Shown piece after piece: positions 60,567-64,000 of a stretch of 64,000 nt of DNA. The notes beneath the pieces were generated by a model, which was not told where the DNA came from, did no database searches, and saw only the letters and a list, made by a program, of their open reading frames with translations. Position numbers and translations under genes: made by a program. Numbering within the stretch: the stretch's first letter is position 1; each line of letters begins with the position of its first letter. This DNA is from Acidobacteriota bacterium (GTDB lineage Bacteria; Acidobacteriota; Polarisedimenticolia; JACPZX01), in NCBI GenBank assembly GCA_016195325.1, contig JACPZX010000003.1:1-64000 (forward strand). The letters run 5' to 3'.

Positions 60567-61022
60567 ATGACCAGCCGATTAGACATCGTTCCCTTGATCC
60601 TCGGAGTTCTCTCCCTCGCGGCGGCGACCTCGCCATCTGCGGCCGACGAGAGCGCGGCGCGGAACGAGATCGCGAAGCTCGAGGAGGCGTGGAACCAGGC
60701 GCACCTCGCGGGGGACTACGAGACGCTGAGCCGGCTCCTCGCGGACGACATCGTCATCCTCGTGCCGGGGATGGCCCCCATCGACAAGACCGGGGCTCTC
60801 AGCGTCTTCAAGGCCGGGCACATGAAGCTCTCGCGCTACGAGACGACGGAGACGCTGACACGCGTCTACGGCGACGCCGCCGTGGTGACGGGGCGGCTGG
60901 CGCGCACCCGAACGATGGGCGACAGGACCATGAACGACGACCTGCGGTTCACCAAGGTTTGGGTCCGGCGCGCGGGGGCCTGGCAGGCCGTCTCGTTCCA
61001 GGGCACGGCGATCACCCCTTAG
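60567..61022 (+). CDS. Exported NTF2-like (SnoaL/DUF4440) protein
   Basis: A 151-residue protein with a signal peptide (MTSRLDIVPLILGVLSLAAA). The mature part has the NTF2 pattern: IAKLEEAWNQAHLAGDYETL, then LLADDIVILVPGMAPIDK and VYGDAAVVTGRLARTRT, ending VSFQGTAI. The DUF4440/SnoaL-like pocket usually binds small hydrophobic molecules. A ribosome site AGGAGG precedes the ATG by 8 bases. Confidence 0.85.
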   Translation: MTSRLDIVPLILGVLSLAAATSPSAADESAARNEIAKLEEAWNQAHLAGDYETLSRLLADDIVILVPGMAPIDKTGALSVFKAGHMKLSRYETTETLTRVYGDAAVVTGRLARTRTMGDRTMNDDLRFTKVWVRRAGAWQAVSFQGTAITP

Positions 61023-61045
61023 GCGGCCCCGCCCGCGAGGAGACA

Positions 61046-61687
61046 TTGGAGAGAGAGACCGGCCGCGTCGAGGCGTTCAGTGACGGCGTCTTCGCCATCG
61101 CCATCACGCTCCTGATCCTCGAGATCCGCGTCCCAGAGCTGGCGGAGGGAGCGGGGAATCGAAGCCTGTGGGCGGCGCTCGCCCACCTGTGGCCGTCGTT
61201 CCTCGCCTTCGCCTTCAGCTTCTTCGTGATCCTCGTGATGTGGATCAACCACCACGAGTTCATGCGCTGGGTGCGCGCCGTCGACTACCCGTTCCTCTTC
61301 TCGAACGGGCTCGTCCTGCTCATGGTGACCTTCGTTCCTTTTCCGACCGCCGTCGTCGCGCGGCACCTCGGGACCGAGGCTGGAAACACCGCGGTCGCCT
61401 TCTACTGCGGGACATTCCTCGCCGTGAGCTTCGCCTTCCTGGCTCTTTTCCTCTCGGTGACGATCAGGCGGCGCCTCGTGCGCGAGGAAGTTGCCGACGA
61501 GGCGATCGATCGCGTCCGTAGCGCCTATCGCGCGGGCCCCGTCGTCTACGCCCTCGCGACGGTCCTCTCGCTGTGGAGCGCGACGCTCGGGCTCCTCCTC
61601 TGCGGGTCGCTCTGGATCCTCTGGACCCGGCTCTGCTATCACGCTCAGGACGGTGCTCCAACCGTGCGTGCGGCGCGCGCCGGGTGA
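61046..61687 (+). CDS. TMEM175 (DUF1211)-family membrane protein
   Basis: A 213-residue membrane protein. The TMEM175 signature is at the start: GRVEAFSDGVFAIAITLLIL (R-xxx-FSD). Further helices include PSFLAFAFSFFVILVMWINHH and the FLFSNGLVLLMVTFVPFPTAVV region. Bacterial TMEM175 proteins form tetrameric potassium channels. The TTG start follows GAGGAGA at 4 bases. Six helices are predicted from hydrophobicity. Confidence 0.9.
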   Translation: MERETGRVEAFSDGVFAIAITLLILEIRVPELAEGAGNRSLWAALAHLWPSFLAFAFSFFVILVMWINHHEFMRWVRAVDYPFLFSNGLVLLMVTFVPFPTAVVARHLGTEAGNTAVAFYCGTFLAVSFAFLALFLSVTIRRRLVREEVADEAIDRVRSAYRAGPVVYALATVLSLWSATLGLLLCGSLWILWTRLCYHAQDGAPTVRAARAG

Positions 61688-61691
61688 CTCG

Positions 61692-62459
61692 ATGATCCGC
61701 GTCTGCCTCGCCGGGATCACCGGATGGATCGGGAGACCGCTCGCCGCCGCGATCGCGGAGACGGAGGACGTGCGGCTCGTCGCCGCCGTCGCCCGGCGCG
61801 CGGCCGGATCGCACGAGGGGGGCGTCGTCGTCAGCGGGACGATCGCCGAGGCGATGGCGACCCCGTTCGACGTCCTCGTCGAGTACACGGGGGCCGGCAG
61901 CGTGCGGGAGCACGCGCTCGCGGCGATCGACGCCGGGCGCCGCGTCGTCATCGGCAGCTCGGGCCTCACGACCGCAGAGCTCGCGGAGATCGACAAGCTC
62001 GCGCGCCTCCGCGGCGTCGGCGTCGTGGCCGTGGGGAATTTCGCGATTTCGGCGGCGCTCCTCCAGCGTTTCGCCGTCGAGGCGGCGAGGCACTTCGCCT
62101 CCTGGGAGATCGTCGACTCGGCCGGGGCCGGGAAGGTCGACGCGCCGAGCGGCATGGCCCGGGAGCTGGCGTGGCGCCTCTCCGAGATCCACGCGCCCGA
62201 CCCCGGGGTGCCGATCGACGGAACACTTGGGGACCGGGAGGCGCGGGGCGCCTCGATCGACGGCTCGCGCGTCCACTCGCTCCGGCTGCCCGGCCACACC
62301 ATCGGCCTCGAGATCCGGTTCGGGAAGCCCGACGAGCGGCTCACGATTCAGTACGATGGCGGCCCGGGCGCCGGCCCGTACATCGGCGGGACGATCCTGG
62401 CGATCCGCAAGGTCTTCGAAGTCACCGGACTGGTCCGAGGGCTGGACCGGCTCCTCTGA
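61692..62459 (+). CDS. DapB-like reductase lacking the catalytic histidines
   Basis: A 255-residue protein of the dihydrodipicolinate reductase family. The N-terminal Rossmann motif is CLAGITGWIGRPLA, and the substrate loop is KVDAPSGMARELA, with Lys kept. In DapB the segment before this Lys reads A-HH-RH-K, and the first His is the catalytic proton donor; here it reads S-AGAG-K, so both His are replaced. GNFAISAALLQRF matches the ANFSxG region. The fold is DapB, but the normal lysine-pathway activity is doubtful. It is not next to other dap genes. ATG start. Confidence 0.8.
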   Translation: MIRVCLAGITGWIGRPLAAAIAETEDVRLVAAVARRAAGSHEGGVVVSGTIAEAMATPFDVLVEYTGAGSVREHALAAIDAGRRVVIGSSGLTTAELAEIDKLARLRGVGVVAVGNFAISAALLQRFAVEAARHFASWEIVDSAGAGKVDAPSGMARELAWRLSEIHAPDPGVPIDGTLGDREARGASIDGSRVHSLRLPGHTIGLEIRFGKPDERLTIQYDGGPGAGPYIGGTILAIRKVFEVTGLVRGLDRLL

Positions 62460-62469
62460 GAGGCATTCG

Positions 62470-62814
62470 ATGAAGACGACGACCCTGACGACCGCGTTCC
62501 TTCTCGTCTGCTCCAACGTCTTCATGACGTTCGCCTGGTACGCGCACCTCCGGAACCTCCGGGCGAAGCCGTGGCTCATCGCGGTCGCGGCGAGCTGGGG
62601 GATCGCCTTCTTCGAGTACCTCCTCCAGGTGCCGGCGAACCGGATCGGCTACGCCGATCTCTCGCTGGCTCAGCTCAAGATCCTCCAGGAGGTGATCACG
62701 CTCGCCGTCTTCGTGCCGTTCGCGATTCTCTACATGAAGCAGCCGCTCAAGCTCGACTTCCTCTGGGCCGGGATGTGTCTGATGGGGGCCGTCTACTTCA
62801 TGTTCCGTTCGTGA
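62470..62814 (+). CDS. DMT-superfamily (DUF486) small membrane protein
   Basis: A 114-residue four-helix protein: LTTAFLLVCSNVFMTFAWYA, LIAVAASWGIAFFEYLLQVP, a middle helix and FLWAGMCLMGAVYFMF. The ANRIGY and QLKILQEVITLAVFVPFAIL motifs are those of DUF486. Function unknown; probably a small transporter or channel. Its stop overlaps the GTG of the permease. Confidence 0.9.
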   Translation: MKTTTLTTAFLLVCSNVFMTFAWYAHLRNLRAKPWLIAVAASWGIAFFEYLLQVPANRIGYADLSLAQLKILQEVITLAVFVPFAILYMKQPLKLDFLWAGMCLMGAVYFMFRS

Positions 62815-64000
62815 AGGACGAAGGGCTCCTCCGGGTCGTCGGGCCGATCGGGCTCGCGGCGGGGATCGTCAACAGCGTCATCGCAGCCGGCATCTTCACC
62901 CTTCCGTCCGCGCTCGCGCGCGACCTCGGGAGCGCGGCCCCCGTCGCGTACCTCGCCGCGGCGGGGATCATGGCGTGCGTCACGATCTCCTTCGCCCGCG
63001 CCGGGAAGCTCGTGGCGCAGAGCGGCGGCTGCTACGCGTACGCCGACGCCGCCTTCGGCCCCTTCACCGGCTACCTGACCGGCATCGTGCTGTGGCTCTC
63101 GAACATCCTGTCGAGCGCGGGGATCTCGGCCGGTCTCCTCGACATCGCGGCCCTCCCCTTCCCTGCGCTCGCTCGCCCTCTGGCGCGCGGCGCGGTCATC
63201 GTTCTGCTCTACGCCCTCTTCGCAGCCATCAACCTGAAGGGGGTTCGGGCGGGGTCGCGCGTCGCGACGGTGGCGGCGGCGCTGAAGCTCGGTGCGCTCG
63301 CGGTCTTCGTCCTCCTCGGCGCCTCGCTCGTCGACCCCGCGAACCTCGCGTGGGGCGCCGCTCCGGCGATCTCCTCCGTCGGGCGCGGCGTCATCCTCGC
63401 CATCTTCGCCCTCTCCGGGATGGAGATCGCCCTCGGCGCCAGCGGCGAGGTGCGGGATCCCGCCGTGACGATCCCCCGCGCGCTGGGAATCGCGATCCCC
63501 GCGATCGTCCTCGTCTACCTCGCGATCCAGATCGTGGCGCAGGGGATCCTCGGCCCCGACCTCGCGGCGTCCTCGGCCCCTCTCGCCGACGCCCTCGGGC
63601 GGGTCTCCGGCTCCGGCCGGAGCTTCATCGTCGGCGCGGCGATCGTCTCGATGGGGGGATGGCTCGCGAGCGACCTGCTCGGATCGTCGCGCGTCCTCTT
63701 CGCCTTCGGGCGCGCGGGGATGCTTCCGCGGGCGCTCGGCGCGGTGCACCCGGGGACGCGCGTCCCGCACGTCGCCGTCACGTCCCACGCGATCATCGCG
63801 TGCCTCCTCGCGCTCTCGGGGACCTTCGAGACGCTGATCATCCTCTCGAGCGTCGCCACGATCTTCCTGTACATTTCGTGCAGCGCCGCCTCGATCCGCC
63901 TCGACCGGCGCGCGGGGGTCGCGCGGAGCCCTCTCCGGGGGACGCTCCGCGACGCCGTCCCCGCCGCCGCCATCGCCGCGCTCGCCGGCGTCCTCTTCAC
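62811..64000 (+). CDS. Amino-acid permease (APC superfamily), C-terminal part missing
   Basis: Codons continue open to the window end, giving about 396 residues. GPIGLAAGIVNSVIAAGIFTLPS is helix 1 with the APC unwound GxG/IGAGIF-like site. Helices follow at regular intervals (AYLAAAGIMACVTISFARAG, GAVIVLLYALFAAINLKGVR, VILAIFALSGMEIALGASGE, and so on). FALSGMEIALGASGEVRDP is the conserved APC E/G-rich segment. The GTG start overlaps the DUF486 stop (GTGA). Substrate likely an amino acid; cannot be refined without the C-terminus. Confidence 0.85.
   Translation, partial: MKDEGLLRVVGPIGLAAGIVNSVIAAGIFTLPSALARDLGSAAPVAYLAAAGIMACVTISFARAGKLVAQSGGCYAYADAAFGPFTGYLTGIVLWLSNILSSAGISAGLLDIAALPFPALARPLARGAVIVLLYALFAAINLKGVRAGSRVATVAAALKLGALAVFVLLGASLVDPANLAWGAAPAISSVGRGVILAIFALSGMEIALGASGEVRDPAVTIPRALGIAIPAIVLVYLAIQIVAQGILGPDLAASSAPLADALGRVSGSGRSFIVGAAIVSMGGWLASDLLGSSRVLFAFGRAGMLPRALGAVHPGTRVPHVAVTSHAIIACLLALSGTFETLIILSSVATIFLYISCSAASIRLDRRAGVARSPLRGTLRDAVPAAAIAALAGVLF

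Noticed and set aside
1-64000. tRNA, rRNA, CRISPR arrays, insertion sequences and origins
   Set aside because: I looked for T-arm-like and direct-repeat patterns and for transposase motifs and found none I could support.

Overview
High-GC (roughly 70%) bacterial chromosomal DNA, densely packed, with many stop/start overlaps of the ATGA type. The best guess for the source is an uncultured member of the Acidobacteriota. The pointers are two full-length MacB-like orphan permeases of the ADOP type (acidobacterial duplicated orphan permease), a VWFA-related protein of the kind described in Acidobacteria, a PknB-like Ser/Thr kinase fused to a long membrane domain, and many short exported proteins. 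This rests on family knowledge only; no rRNA or tRNA gene is visible in the window.

Layout. 1-5.6 kb: the tail of a mercuric-reductase-like flavoprotein, a zinc-finger protein, a BrnT/BrnA-type toxin-antitoxin pair, a VOC protein divergent from an XRE-cupin regulator with a perfect 16-bp palindrome between them, an ADOP permease, and a VapC/Phd-type pair with its own promoter and operator. 5.7-14 kb: a nucleic-acid helicase block, with Lhr convergent to a coupled membrane MutS-like/RapA-like pair. 14-24 kb: AhpC peroxiredoxin, a frameshifted asnA, a methyltransferase/hydrolase/cytochrome operon, a large exported BNR/FN3/thrombospondin-repeat protein, and an alpha/alpha-barrel protein followed by a glycosyltransferase interrupted by TAG. 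24-34.5 kb (all minus strand): cysteine-synthase-like enzyme, GFA protein, the kinase-membrane fusion, TVP38, PiT transporter, ArsM, polyphosphate-glucokinase-like ROK kinase, endonuclease III and two lipoproteins. 34.5-41 kb: Pcm, a PRMT-like methyltransferase, archaeal-type ProRS, a VWA protein and a secreted subtilase.

41-46.5 kb: a short glutaredoxin-like gene whose redox Cys codon is TGA (a probable selenoprotein with a candidate bSECIS hairpin), a CPBP protease, a VOC protein, a PD40 propeller protein, and sucC-sucD-ndk behind a strong promoter. 46.5-57.9 kb: second ADOP permease, an internally deleted monooxygenase, HAD hydrolase, GFA protein, PafA-like phosphatase, GNAT, PLP decarboxylase, intradiol-dioxygenase-like protein, two VOC proteins, a ChaN/EreA-like protein and Ada. 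57.9-64 kb: an MqsRA-like toxin-antitoxin pair with an operator over its -10 box, then a plus-strand run of DoxX, MetX-like hydrolase, a 42-aa membrane peptide, an NTF2-like protein, TMEM175, a DapB paralogue lacking its catalytic histidines, a DUF486 protein and a partial amino-acid permease.

Most genes are housekeeping or metabolite-repair functions. The most notable item is the hidden TGA-containing gene at 41101-41316, which ordinary gene calling would split. Several lesions (asnA frameshift, glycosyltransferase nonsense codon, ABM deletion, ACT and DJ-1 stubs) could be real decay or assembly error.
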